Shown: positions 1 through 8,767 of the stretch, one piece after another
Position numbering within the stretch: the stretch's first letter is position 1
How the letters are laid out: every line of letters begins with the position of its first letter
Source of the DNA: Sphingomonas sp.
Lineage (GTDB): Bacteria > Pseudomonadota > Alphaproteobacteria > Sphingomonadales > Sphingomonadaceae
DNA: 64,000 nt
Assembly: GCF_024508665.1 (NCBI RefSeq)
Contig: NZ_JANINP010000007.1
Location: forward strand, 372,001 to 436,000
Direction of reading: 5' to 3'
Notes under the pieces: generated by a model
What the model saw: only the letters and a program-made list of their open reading frames with translations
Told to the model about the DNA's origin: nothing
Databases searched by the model: none
Program-made: the position numbers and the translations under genes

Positions 1-1844
1 GCTTCGACCCCGCCCGCGAAGCCGGCGCGCTGCACCGATTTCGAGCGGAGGTAGTAAAGCGACTTCACGCCCAATTCCCAGGCGCGGAAGTGGAGCATCA
101 ACAGGTCCCACTTCTCGACATCGGCCGGGATGAACAGGTTGAGGCTGGTCGACTGGTCGATATAGGGCGTGCGGTCGGCCTGGAGCTCGATCAGCCAGCG
201 CTGGTCGATCTCGAAGCTGGTCTTGTAGCAGTCCTTCTCTTCCTGGGTCAGGAAGTCGAGATGCTGGACCGAGCCGCCGCGCTCGAGGATCGAGTTCCAC
301 ACCGCGTCGCTGTTCTTCGACTTCTCGATGAAGATCTTCTCGAGATACGGGTTCTTGACCGAGAACGACCCGGACAGCGTCTTGTGCGTGTAGATGTTCG
401 CCGGGATCGGTTCGATGCACGCGCTGGTGCCGCCGCAGATGATCGAGATCGACGCGGTCGGCGCGATCGCCATCTTGCAGCTGAACCGCTCCATCACGCC
501 CATGTCGGCGGCGTCGGGGCAGGGGCCGCGCTCGACCGCCAGCGCCATCGACGCGGCGTCGACCTGCGCGCGGATCTGCTTGAACATCTTCATGTTCCAC
601 GACTTCGCCATCGCGCCTTCGAACGGCAGGCCGCGCGCCTGGAGGAACGAATGGAAGCCCATCACGCCCAGGCCGACCGACCGCTCGCGCATCGCCGAAT
701 AAGCGGCGCGCTCCATGCCGGGCTCGGCGCGGTCGATATAATCCTGCAGCACATTGTCGAGGAACCGCATGATGTCCTCGATGAACCGCTCTTCCTTGTG
801 CCACTGGTCCCAGGTCTCGAGGTTGAGCGAGCTGAGGCAGCACACCGCGGTGCGATCGTTGCCGAGATGGTCTTTGCCGGTCGGCAGGGTGATTTCCGAG
901 CACAGGTTGGAGGTCGAGACCTTCAAGCCCAGGTCGCGATGATGCTTGGGCATTGACGAGTTCACGTGATCGGCGAAGATGATGTACGGCTCGCCGGTGG
1001 CGAGACGGGTCTCGACCAGCTTCTGGAACAACGCGCGCGCATCGACCCGGCCGCGCTCGCTGCCGTCCTTGGGCGAGACCAGTGCCCATTCCTTGCCGTC
1101 GCGGACCGCTTCCATGAAGGCGTCGGGAATCAGCACGCCATGGTGCAGGTTGAGTGCCTTGCGGTTGAAGTCGCCCGACGGTTTGCGGATCTCGAGGAAT
1201 TCCTCGATCTCGGGGTGCGAAATGTCGAGATAGCAGGCGGCCGAGCCGCGGCGCAGCGAGCCCTGGCTGATCGCCAGCGTCAGGCTGTCCATCACGCGGA
1301 CGAACGGGATGATGCCGCTGGTCTTGCCGTTCAGGCCGACCGGCTCGCCGATGCCGCGGACATTGCCCCAATAGGTGCCGATGCCGCCGCCACGCGAGGC
1401 GAGCCAGACATTCTCGTTCCAGGTGTCGACGATGCCGTTGAGGCTGTCGGGCACTGAGTTGAGGAAGCACGAGATCGGAAGACCGCGGCCGGTGCCGCCG
1501 TTCGACAATACCGGCGTCGCCGGCATGAACCACAGCTTCGAGATATAGTCGTAGAGGCGCTGGGCGTGCGCGCCGTCATCGGCATAGGCCGACGCCACGC
1601 GGACAAAGAGATCCTGATACGATTCGCCCGGCAGCAGATAGCGGTCGTTGAGCGTGTCCTTGCCGAAATCGGTGAGGAGGTCGTCGCGCGAATGGTCGAC
1701 CTCGACCGGATACGGCTTCGCGATCGACCTCGAATCGCGCTTCTTCGCTTTGGGTGCCGCATTCGCCTGCACCGCCGCCGCAGCCGCCTCGATCGCATCG
1801 GTCGCCATGTTCTCGCCCGTTCCTTCGGTGTCTCTGAAATCCAT
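1..1844 (-). CDS. nrdA: Ribonucleoside-diphosphate reductase alpha subunit (partial, cut by left edge)
   Basis: Large subunit of class I ribonucleotide reductase, which makes deoxynucleotides in the cytoplasm using a radical supplied by NrdB. The first 614 codons are present; the 3' end lies off the window. Active-site cysteines are visible: SCFLNS (E. coli C225 equivalent), SNLCSE (the N437/C439/E441 triad) and AVCCLS (C462 equivalent). The last visible residues, VQRAGFAGG, look close to the C-terminus of the short (about 640-residue) alphaproteobacterial form. The start is ATG 1844, preceded by the purine stretch GGGGCGAGAG; a second in-frame ATG at 1808 is possible. An unusually long leader/promoter region of about 400 nt lies upstream. 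Confidence 0.95.
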   Translation of the reverse strand, partial: MDFRDTEGTGENMATDAIEAAAAAVQANAAPKAKKRDSRSIAKPYPVEVDHSRDDLLTDFGKDTLNDRYLLPGESYQDLFVRVASAYADDGAHAQRLYDYISKLWFMPATPVLSNGGTGRGLPISCFLNSVPDSLNGIVDTWNENVWLASRGGGIGTYWGNVRGIGEPVGLNGKTSGIIPFVRVMDSLTLAISQGSLRRGSAACYLDISHPEIEEFLEIRKPSGDFNRKALNLHHGVLIPDAFMEAVRDGKEWALVSPKDGSERGRVDARALFQKLVETRLATGEPYIIFADHVNSSMPKHHRDLGLKVSTSNLCSEITLPTGKDHLGNDRTAVCCLSSLNLETWDQWHKEERFIEDIMRFLDNVLQDYIDRAEPGMERAAYSAMRERSVGLGVMGFHSFLQARGLPFEGAMAKSWNMKMFKQIRAQVDAASMALAVERGPCPDAADMGVMERFSCKMAIAPTASISIICGGTSACIEPIPANIYTHKTLSGSFSVKNPYLEKIFIEKSKNSDAVWNSILERGGSVQHLDFLTQEEKDCYKTSFEIDQRWLIELQADRTPYIDQSTSLNLFIPADVEKWDLLMLHFRAWELGVKSLYYLRSKSVQRAGFAGGVE

Positions 1845-1881
1845 CTCTCGCCCCTGCTTTTCCGCTCGCACATGTCGACTC

Positions 1882-1897
1882 GGGGGAACGAACCCCC
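1882..1897 (-). promoter_or_regulatory. Short GC hairpin in nrdA leader
   Basis: On the nrdA strand the sequence reads GGGGG-TTCGTT-CCCCC, a 5-bp GC stem with a 6-nt loop, ending about 38 nt before the nrdA ATG. It could influence translation or be incidental in GC-rich DNA. No known riboswitch family was recognised. Confidence 0.3.
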
Positions 1898-2200
1898 ACC
1901 TTATCATCCGGGCTCGACAGGCGAGAACAAAAATAGTCCACAGCCTGTTCAAAAGGCACGAGCAGGGTCCTGCCGCGATATAGGATCGCGACTGGATTTC
2001 CACCAGTGCTTGGGTCGCCCCCGAACCGAACTACAACAGATTGTGCCCATCCGGCGTCGGACGCAATATGCTAAATGACGATTTCATGACTCAATTCGTC
2101 GCTATTTTGACTCGACTCACGGAAGGTCCGATCCGGTCCATTCGCCGCGACGCGCGGGTTTCCGCGGGCTTCCGCGAAGGCAAGGGAACGAACACGGAAC

Positions 2201-2248
2201 ACACAAAAATATTGTGGTCGACGGCTGGACCGTATCAACCGGTTGTGG
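2201..2248. promoter_or_regulatory. Pair of NrdR-box-like motifs
   Basis: Two TTGTGG half-sites (2212-2217 and 2243-2248) are exactly 31 bp apart, about three helical turns, which is the usual spacing of paired NrdR boxes. The first (2201-2217) reads CCACAATAT on the nrdA strand, matching the left half of the consensus ACACAATATATTGTGT; its right half is shifted by one base. The second contains the perfect palindrome CAACCGGTTG but is a weaker match. NrdR is the usual repressor of nrd genes. The sites lie about 360 bp upstream of the nrdA ATG. Confidence 0.35.
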
Positions 2249-2260
2249 TCGGGTCGAGTC

Positions 2261-3253
2261 ATGGTTGAGTCGGTCGCTCCATTTGATGAGATTCGCGGAC
2301 TCCGGGGGTTATGGTCGCTCGCGACGCGGCTCGATTCGCCGGGCGACGAGCGCCCCGTGCCTGCTCGCTCGTTGCTCGATACGCTGGGTCTGGGCCTTGA
2401 ACAGGCGATGTCGATGCTGGGGCGGGAGCGGCCCGATTGGTCTACGTTCCTGGCGTGGATCGAAGCGACCGTGGGCGCTCCCGACCCGGCGCGCTTGGCG
2501 CGCTACACCGCCTGGTATGACAGTGCCGAGCCGCCGGCCGAGGAGCTTGAGCGCCAGGCCACGGTGATGGCAATGCCGCCGGTGTTCGATGCCGACGACC
2601 TGACGCGATGGGATCGCGACGGCGTGGTCGTACTGCGCGAGGCCATCACCCGCGACGAGGCAGCGGCGATCGCGGATCATCTCTGGGCGATCCTTGATGC
2701 CAACCCGGGCGATCCCGCGACCTGGTACGGGCCGCGCACCAACGGCATCATGATCCAGCATTTCCAGCATCCGGCGATGGACGTGCCGCGCCGCTCCGCG
2801 CGCATGGCGAAGGGTTTCGCCCAGCTCTACGGCCATGCCGACCTGATCGTGTCGACCGACCGGCTGAGCTTCAATCCGCCAATCGGCTCCGGCTACACCT
2901 TTCCCGGCCCGCATCTGCATTGGGACGGCAATCTGACACCGCCGATCGCGTTCGAGACGCAGGCGATCCTCTATCTGACCGATACCGCCGCCGATCAGGG
3001 GGCGTTGCAGGTGGTGCCGGGCTTCCACCATCGCCTGGCCGATGGCTGGATCGCGAGCCTGAACGGCGCCGATCCGCGCACCGTCGACCTCTCGGCGGAG
3101 GCGGTAACCGTGCCGGCGGGGGCGGGCGACCTCGTGATCTGGCGCCACGAAATCCCTCACGGCGCCAGCGCGAACCGCAGCGACCGCCCTCGGCTGGCGC
3201 AATATGTGAACCATTATCCGATGCACTGGCCCGACCAGCGGCCCTGGTTGTAG
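2261..3253 (+). CDS. Phytanoyl-CoA dioxygenase (PhyH) family protein
   Basis: Predicted Fe(II)/2-oxoglutarate-dependent oxygenase of 330 residues; substrate unknown. The iron-binding facial triad is visible: HLHWD gives the His-x-Asp pair in the second half, and IPHGAS gives the distal His. A downstream RPRLAQY Arg is suited to bind 2-oxoglutarate. The N-terminal ~110 residues are helical and not part of the core fold. ATG 2261 (MVESVAPF) was chosen; an in-frame TTG at 2243 would overlap the NrdR-like motif. No strong ribosome binding site is seen. It stands alone, divergent from nrdA and convergent with the sensor kinase gene. Confidence 0.8.
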   Translation: MVESVAPFDEIRGLRGLWSLATRLDSPGDERPVPARSLLDTLGLGLEQAMSMLGRERPDWSTFLAWIEATVGAPDPARLARYTAWYDSAEPPAEELERQATVMAMPPVFDADDLTRWDRDGVVVLREAITRDEAAAIADHLWAILDANPGDPATWYGPRTNGIMIQHFQHPAMDVPRRSARMAKGFAQLYGHADLIVSTDRLSFNPPIGSGYTFPGPHLHWDGNLTPPIAFETQAILYLTDTAADQGALQVVPGFHHRLADGWIASLNGADPRTVDLSAEAVTVPAGAGDLVIWRHEIPHGASANRSDRPRLAQYVNHYPMHWPDQRPWL

Positions 3254-3303
3254 GGTTTCGGCTTAGGGTCGTTTGCAGCTTCGCTGAGGCACCGCGACGA
3301 ACG

Positions 3304-4659
3304 CTAGCGTGCAAGCGGCAAGGTGAGCGTCGCGGTCAGGCCGCCGTCGGGCGCGTCGCCCAGGGTCAGGTCGCCGCCATAGAGAATCGCCAGTTCATGT
3401 GCGATCGCCAGCCCGAAACCATGCCCTTCGCCGCGCTCGTCGAGCCGGGCGCCCTTGGCCAGTGCCCGATCCCGCTCGACCGCCGGAATGCCAGGGCCAT
3501 CGTCCTCGATCGTGACGATCGCCGAGCCGGACGCCGCCCGGGCACCGATCACGACGCGCGACCGCGCCCATCGCATGGCGTTGTCGGCCAGATTGCCGAT
3601 CATCTCGTCCAGGTCGGTGCGGTCGACCGCAACCGTCAGTTCGGGCGGAACCGCGACGTCGATCACGACGCCGCGCTCGGCATGGATGCGACGCAAGGCC
3701 GTGGCGAGACCCTCGGCTACCGCGATGACCGGGGTCACCACGCGCTCGCTCGCGATACTGGCGCGCGCACGCCCGAGGTGATGCCGCACCGTCGCGTCGA
3801 GCCGCGCCACCAGCGCCGCGAGGCGTCCGTCGGGGTCGCGCCCGGCTTCGCCGACGACCAAGGCCAAAGTCGCGATCGGCGTCTTCAGGCCGTGTGCGAG
3901 ATTGGCAGCGCTCCCCCGCGCCGCGGCGAGCGCTGCCTGGTTATCGGCGACCAGCGCGTTGAGCTCGCCGGCGAGCGGGGCGAGTTCGGCGGGCTGGTCC
4001 TCCGGCAGCCGCTCGGCGCGGCCATTGCGCACCGCCGCGATATCGTCGCGTAACCGGTCGAGCGGGCGCAGGCCGAGGCGCAACTGGATCAGGGTCGCTA
4101 TGGCAAGCAGCACGCCCAGCGCCAGCAACGACAGGATCAGCGGCGCCATCGCCCCCAGGATCGGCCGTGTGATCGTCTCGCGCGGCGTCGCGACCGCGAC
4201 CGTTGCGGGCCCGGCATCGGTCAGCACGGTGCGCCAGCGGCCATGGACCGGCTCGCCGTCGATCAGGTCGCTGTCGAACGGCCGCCAGGGCGATGCATCG
4301 CGATCGTGCCTGCGATCGGGGCGAAGGTGGGGGGGCGGTAGCCGATCGAGCATCGCCTTGGTCAACGGGCCTAGCCCGCCGCGCGACAGCGAACCGCTCG
4401 GTGTATCGATCCGCCAGACGTCGCCGGGCGCGAATCCGGCCTCGATCTCGGCGGCGCGGGTCCGATCGATCGCGCCGTCGCGCGTCACCAGGCTGGCGAG
4501 CACGAAGCCTTCATTATCCAGCCGCTGATCGGCTCCGTGGACGACGAAGCGTTCGAGGATACTGCCGATAGCGACGCCGGCGACGATCAATGCGATCAGG
4601 GTGGCGATGGCGGAGAGCGCGAGCAGCCGCCCGCGGATCGATCGTGGCAGCAGCCTCAT
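3304..4659 (-). CDS. Sensor histidine kinase (PhoQ/QseC-like)
   Basis: Membrane-bound two-component kinase of 451 residues. A first transmembrane helix (about 12-34) is followed by a periplasmic domain of about 130 residues, a second helix (about 168-190) and a HAMP-like linker. The phospho-acceptor is in NLAHGLKTP (His256), the N box in NLADNAMRWA and the G1 box in EDDGPGI, so the catalytic domain is complete. The family phosphorylates OmpR-type regulators in response to envelope or ion signals; the ligand cannot be read from the sequence. It overlaps the upstream response regulator gene by ATGA (4656-4659), so the two are translationally coupled. Confidence 0.9.
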   Translation of the reverse strand: MRLLPRSIRGRLLALSAIATLIALIVAGVAIGSILERFVVHGADQRLDNEGFVLASLVTRDGAIDRTRAAEIEAGFAPGDVWRIDTPSGSLSRGGLGPLTKAMLDRLPPPHLRPDRRHDRDASPWRPFDSDLIDGEPVHGRWRTVLTDAGPATVAVATPRETITRPILGAMAPLILSLLALGVLLAIATLIQLRLGLRPLDRLRDDIAAVRNGRAERLPEDQPAELAPLAGELNALVADNQAALAAARGSAANLAHGLKTPIATLALVVGEAGRDPDGRLAALVARLDATVRHHLGRARASIASERVVTPVIAVAEGLATALRRIHAERGVVIDVAVPPELTVAVDRTDLDEMIGNLADNAMRWARSRVVIGARAASGSAIVTIEDDGPGIPAVERDRALAKGARLDERGEGHGFGLAIAHELAILYGGDLTLGDAPDGGLTATLTLPLAR

Positions 4660-5333
4660 TGCAGTGCCGTCGGCGCATCGGCGGTCAGACGATAGCCGCG
4701 TCCGCGCACCGTCTCGATCAAGTCGCGCCCGATCTTGCGCCGCAACCGTGCGATGATCACCTCGAGCGAGTTCGAATCGGGATCGGCGTCATTCTCATAG
4801 ACGCGGTCGAGCAGGTCGAGCCGCTCGATGACGCTTTCCTTGCGCAGGATCAGCGCCGACAGGACGCGCCATTCGAGCGCCGTCAGGCGGAGCGGCAGTC
4901 CGTCGAGCTCGAACTGGCCGGTCTGCGCGTCATAGCTGAGCGGACCGCATACGACGCGCGGCGCGGCGTGCCCGGCGGCGCGGCGGGCGAGCGCACGCAG
5001 CCGCATCACCAGTTCCTCGACGCGGAACGGCTTCGTCAGATAATCGTCGGCGCCGGCGCGGAAGCCCTCGACCTTGTCGGACCAGCCGTCGCGCGCGGTC
5101 AGGATCAACACGGGCAGAGCACGGCCCGCGGCGCGCCATTCGTTGAGCACGGCGATCCCCGATTTGACCGGCAGGCCGAGGTCGAGCACCGCTGCGTCAT
5201 ATTGGCCGGTATCGCCGAGATGCGCGCCATCTTCGCCGTTCGTCGCGTGATCGACGGCGAAATTCTCCGCTCTCAGCGCGCGCAGGATCGCGGCGGCCAG
5301 ATCGGCATCGTCCTCGACCAGCAGGATACGCAT
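4656..5333 (-). CDS. OmpR/PhoP-family response regulator
   Basis: Two-component regulator of 225 residues. The receiver domain has the acidic pocket LVEDDAD and phospho-acceptor Asp51 in VLDLGLP, Thr in LILTARDG and Lys in YLTKPF. The C-terminal winged helix (about 125-218) ends with the typical ETVRGRGYRL. It is the first gene of the pair with the downstream kinase. The DNA between it and the divergent OB-fold-like gene holds an inverted repeat that may be its operator. The pair resembles PhoPQ/QseBC-type systems that control an adjacent small secreted OB-fold protein; this parallel is inference. Confidence 0.93.
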   Translation of the reverse strand: MRILLVEDDADLAAAILRALRAENFAVDHATNGEDGAHLGDTGQYDAAVLDLGLPVKSGIAVLNEWRAAGRALPVLILTARDGWSDKVEGFRAGADDYLTKPFRVEELVMRLRALARRAAGHAAPRVVCGPLSYDAQTGQFELDGLPLRLTALEWRVLSALILRKESVIERLDLLDRVYENDADPDSNSLEVIIARLRRKIGRDLIETVRGRGYRLTADAPTALQ

Positions 5334-5379
5334 CGTCTTCCTTTCGCCGGCGGAGCTACGCCACCCGCTTAAACCGAAA

Positions 5380-5397
5380 CTGAACGCCGGGGTTCAG
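5380..5397. promoter_or_regulatory. Inverted repeat between response regulator and OB-fold gene
   Basis: CTGAAC-GCCGGG-GTTCAG: perfect 6-bp arms in the 125-bp divergent promoter region, placed to act on both the two-component operon and the gene starting at 5459. Candidate response-regulator site, not proven. Confidence 0.35.
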
Positions 5398-5458
5398 CGG
5401 AGCGTGTCGACGTATCGCTACGACTCGGGACCATCGCAATCCTGAAGGAGATCGAACG

Positions 5459-6007
5459 ATGGTCGATGTGAAGAATTTGATGAGCCGCCCGGCGATGTTG
5501 GGGATCGGCGGCGCGGTGTTGCTCGCGGTGGGTGCCGTCGGCGGGGCGGGGGCGGTCGGACTGACGCGGCCCGGGATCGAAATGGCGCCGATCCGACCGG
5601 TCGCGATCGCATCGCTGGCACGAGGTGGCGACGGGCTGGTGACGGTGCGCGGCAAGGTCGCGGAAGTCTATGGCGACCGCTTCACGATCACCGACGGTAG
5701 CGGCAAGACGATGGTCGATGCCGGCCGAGATGGCGACAATGCGGTCGCGGCGGGTCAGGATCTGCTGGTCCAGGGCCGCTATGACGATGGCCAGTTGCAC
5801 GCGTCCTTCCTGGTCGATGGCAATGGACGCGTGCGCGCGGTCGGGCCGTTCTTCGCGCATGGGCCGCACCGGGGCGGACCTGGGGAGCGGCATGGTCCCG
5901 GCGGTGCGGGGCCGGGCCATGACGGTCCGCCGCCCCCCGGATGCGATGCGCCGCCACCGCCGCCGCAGGCACCGGTATCGCCGGCGCCCATTACCCCGAA
6001 GCAATAA
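5459..6007 (+). CDS. Exported protein with OB-fold-like domain and Pro/Gly/His-rich tail
   Basis: 182 residues. The N-terminal hydrophobic segment (about 13-35) is a signal peptide or anchor. Residues about 55-122 (VTVRGKVAEVYGDRFTITDG...) read like a small beta-barrel of the OB type seen in YgiW/YdeI and DUF5666 proteins. Residues about 125-182 are low complexity, with HGPHRGGPG and PPPPPQAP stretches, possibly metal-binding or disordered. It has a good ribosome binding site (AAGGAG, 8 nt before ATG 5459). Its divergent position from a PhoPQ-like pair suggests control by that system. The exact family is uncertain. Confidence 0.65.
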   Translation: MVDVKNLMSRPAMLGIGGAVLLAVGAVGGAGAVGLTRPGIEMAPIRPVAIASLARGGDGLVTVRGKVAEVYGDRFTITDGSGKTMVDAGRDGDNAVAAGQDLLVQGRYDDGQLHASFLVDGNGRVRAVGPFFAHGPHRGGPGERHGPGGAGPGHDGPPPPGCDAPPPPPQAPVSPAPITPKQ

Positions 6008-6044
6008 ACCAATACGCGCGGTCACCCTGGTGGCCGCGCGTCGC

Positions 6045-8684
6045 TCAACTCGCCTTGCGGATCTTGCTCACCGGTGTCGGAGCGTTGAGCCGCTCCAGGT
6101 TGAAATTCTGGGCGAATTCCAGACCCGCCCGGCCGTTCTTGGCCCAGCGCACGGTGGCCGGGAACATCTGGCCTTCGAGCAATTCGATCTGCACGTCGAC
6201 ACCCGATGGGTCGACCGGGAATTCGACGCCGTCGATCAGTGCGCCGGTCGACGAGATGTTGCGGATGCGCACTTCGCCTTTGGCGATCCCCAGATCGAGG
6301 ATGGCGGAGCGCAGCATCGTCGATCTCGGGCTACGGCTGGCCTTGTAGCCCAGCGGCGTCGCCTGCCCCCCGGCGGCCTGCAACTGGCGGATGACTTCCT
6401 CGCTGCGCGCCGGCTTGCCGTAGACATAACCCTGGATGTGGCTGCAGCCGAGTTCACGGATCAGTTCGACTTCGTCCTGATGCTCGACGCCCTCGGCGGT
6501 GGTTTCCATGTAGAGGGTGTTGGCCAGCGTCACGATCGCCTTGATGATCGCGGCGTTGCGGTTGCCCGGCACCGCGGCGCCGCGCACGAAGCTCTGGTCG
6601 ATCTTGATCTTGTCGAATGGTGCCTTCTTGAGATAGCCGAGCGACGAGTAGCCGGTGCCGAAATCGTCGAGCGCCAGGCGCACGCCGATGCCCTTGAGCG
6701 ACTTGAACATCTGCTCCGAGCTGGCGGTTTCGTTGACGAACACGCCTTCGGTGATCTCGAGCTCGAGCCGGTGCGGCGCCAGGCCCGAATTGGCGAGGGC
6801 AGAGGTGACGATCGCGGGCAACGCCGGATTGGCGAACTGGATCGGAGAGACGTTGACCGCGACGCGGACATGGTTGGGCCAGCCCGCGGCCTCACGACAT
6901 GCGGTCCGCAACACCCATTCGCCGATCGTCTCGATCATCCCGCATTCCTCGGCGATCGGGATGAATTCGGCCGGGCTGATCGCGCCGCGCGTCGGGTGAT
7001 CCCAGCGGATCAGCGCCTCATAGCCGACGATCTGCTCGCCGTGGGTCGAGACGACGGGTTGGTAGGCGACATAGAATTGGTCGCCGACCAAGGCGTGCCG
7101 CAGATCGTCTTCGAGCTGTTTCTTGGATTGAGCGCCGGCGAGCAACTCGCCTCGGAAGAAGCGATGGACACCGCGGCCGTCGCCCTTTGCCTCGTACAGC
7201 GCGAGGTCGGCGTTGCGGATCAATGTCTCGGAATCATTGCCATCCTCGGGCGATATCGCGATGCCGATCGAGCAACCAATGGTGATCGACGATCCCTCGA
7301 TGAAATAGGGCTGCGACAGCGATCCGATCACTGCTCGGGCGAGATCGCTCAGCCGGTCGCGATTGCCTTCGCCGGGCAGCACGACCTGGAATTCGTCGCC
7401 TCCCAAACGGCCGACCAGACCGGCCTCGCCGACAGACCGCTGCAGCCGCTGCCCGACTTGTTTCAACAGCGCGTCGCCCATCTGGTGGCCGAGCGTGTCG
7501 TTGACTGCCTTGAAGCGATCGAGGTCGAGCAGGAACAGCGAGGTGATGGCATGGCCCGATTGCGGCGCCAGCGTCTTGTCGAGAGAGGCGCGCATGCGCT
7601 GGCGGTTGGCAAGGCCGGTCAGCCCGTCGAACAGCGCCAGGCGCGTGATCTCGGCTTCGGACCGACGCTTCTCGGTGAGGTCGCGGCCAGATCCGACAAA
7701 GCCCTGGAATCGGCCGAGTTCGTCGATCATCGGTCGGCCGGAAATCGACCACCAGCGCTCGCTGTCCTCGTCGGCGGTGGGGCAGACCGAATAGTCGGAA
7801 AAGCTGGTCCGCGAGGACAGATGGAAACCCAAAGTGCGTTCGGTGTCGCCAGCTTCGGTGTCCATGCGGAAGATGTCGTTGAGCCGCCCGCCGATCGGCT
7901 CGACTCCTAGCCGCGCGAACTCGCGCCCGACCTTGGCCGACAGATAGGTGATCAGGCCGTAGCGATCCGTCTGCCAGAACCAGCCGTCACCATGATCCTC
8001 GACCTCACGCACCAATTGCGCGGCGAGGCGGCCCGAACTGTTCTCGGCTTGGTCGAGCCGGTTGCGTTCGACATCGTTGCGGGCGAGCCGGACGGTCGCG
8101 ATCGCCAGGCTGGCGAGCGCCAGGAACGCGATCGCCGTTGGCATGCCGAGTCCGGTATGCAGCAGCACCATGCCGGCAAGCGCGGCGGCAAAGACCAGGG
8201 TCGCCGCCCGCAACGGATGGATCGCGACCGCGGTAATCGTCACGCCGGCGAATACTGCGATAAATCCGGCGAGATGATATTCTCCCACCGGAAATGCCGC
8301 GACCAGTGGCAGCAGCGACAATAGTCCGACGCCGAGCGCGGCCGAACAAAGGGTCAGGGTGCGAATTTGGACATGAGTCGGCCAGAAACGCGCGAAGGCC
8401 AGCTTGAGCTGGGCCAAAGCGGCGAGCGAAGCGGCAGCGATCACGCCGCCGCGAAGCGCCGCCATGCCGATCAGGTCGTCGCGCCCGAAATAATGCGCGA
8501 TCAGGCCGACGACGAAGGGCGCGAGCAACTGGGCGAACAGCACGAAAGGCCAAACGGCGCCCAACTCACCGATGCGCCGCAACCGCGCTTCGATCGTCTC
8601 CGGCGTGGCGTCGGCGTCGAGCGCGAGCGCGCCCCAGGTGGAACGCGTCGCATTGACCACGGATCGGCGCGAACGAAAGGACAT
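6045..8684 (-). CDS. GGDEF-EAL cyclic-di-GMP protein with membrane, PAS and C-terminal PilZ domains
   Basis: 879-residue membrane protein for c-di-GMP turnover. Residues about 44-200 form several transmembrane helices (MASE-like). A PAS-like domain (about 228-340, GWFWQTDRYGLITYLS) follows. The diguanylate cyclase domain (about 345-515) has an intact GGDEF at 428-432 but no RxxD inhibitory site just before it. The phosphodiesterase domain (about 530-770) has intact EAL (556-558), NVSP, ELEITE, DDFGTGYS and KIDQSF. A PilZ-like domain (about 785-865, IRNISSTGALIDG) could sense the product. Both catalytic motifs are intact, so net activity cannot be predicted. It is a single gene, convergent with the OB-fold gene. 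Confidence 0.9.
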   Translation of the reverse strand: MSFRSRRSVVNATRSTWGALALDADATPETIEARLRRIGELGAVWPFVLFAQLLAPFVVGLIAHYFGRDDLIGMAALRGGVIAAASLAALAQLKLAFARFWPTHVQIRTLTLCSAALGVGLLSLLPLVAAFPVGEYHLAGFIAVFAGVTITAVAIHPLRAATLVFAAALAGMVLLHTGLGMPTAIAFLALASLAIATVRLARNDVERNRLDQAENSSGRLAAQLVREVEDHGDGWFWQTDRYGLITYLSAKVGREFARLGVEPIGGRLNDIFRMDTEAGDTERTLGFHLSSRTSFSDYSVCPTADEDSERWWSISGRPMIDELGRFQGFVGSGRDLTEKRRSEAEITRLALFDGLTGLANRQRMRASLDKTLAPQSGHAITSLFLLDLDRFKAVNDTLGHQMGDALLKQVGQRLQRSVGEAGLVGRLGGDEFQVVLPGEGNRDRLSDLARAVIGSLSQPYFIEGSSITIGCSIGIAISPEDGNDSETLIRNADLALYEAKGDGRGVHRFFRGELLAGAQSKKQLEDDLRHALVGDQFYVAYQPVVSTHGEQIVGYEALIRWDHPTRGAISPAEFIPIAEECGMIETIGEWVLRTACREAAGWPNHVRVAVNVSPIQFANPALPAIVTSALANSGLAPHRLELEITEGVFVNETASSEQMFKSLKGIGVRLALDDFGTGYSSLGYLKKAPFDKIKIDQSFVRGAAVPGNRNAAIIKAIVTLANTLYMETTAEGVEHQDEVELIRELGCSHIQGYVYGKPARSEEVIRQLQAAGGQATPLGYKASRSPRSTMLRSAILDLGIAKGEVRIRNISSTGALIDGVEFPVDPSGVDVQIELLEGQMFPATVRWAKNGRAGLEFAQNFNLERLNAPTPVSKIRKAS

Positions 8685-8767
8685 GACCGTCCCGATAACG
8701 CGAAGACGTTAGGAAGTGCTTTCAGCCGGAACCAAAAGAGACGATCGATCCGAAGGTGGTGGCGGGA

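Larger units (their letters stand above)
1845..2260. other. Intergenic region between divergent nrdA and PhyH-like gene
   Basis: 416 bp without a convincing gene. It contains a short hairpin near the nrdA start and two NrdR-box-like motifs near the other end (listed separately). Short open frames inside it lack family resemblance and sensible starts. It probably carries the nrdA promoter and leader. Confidence 0.6.

Noticed and set aside
5670..7910. Very long open frames opposite or across real genes (also about 15037-15735 upstream of fumarase, 32775-34391 minus, 48356-49957 plus)
   Set aside because: They are Arg/Asp/Ala-rich shadows caused by high GC at third positions; genes with clear families occupy the other strand or frame.
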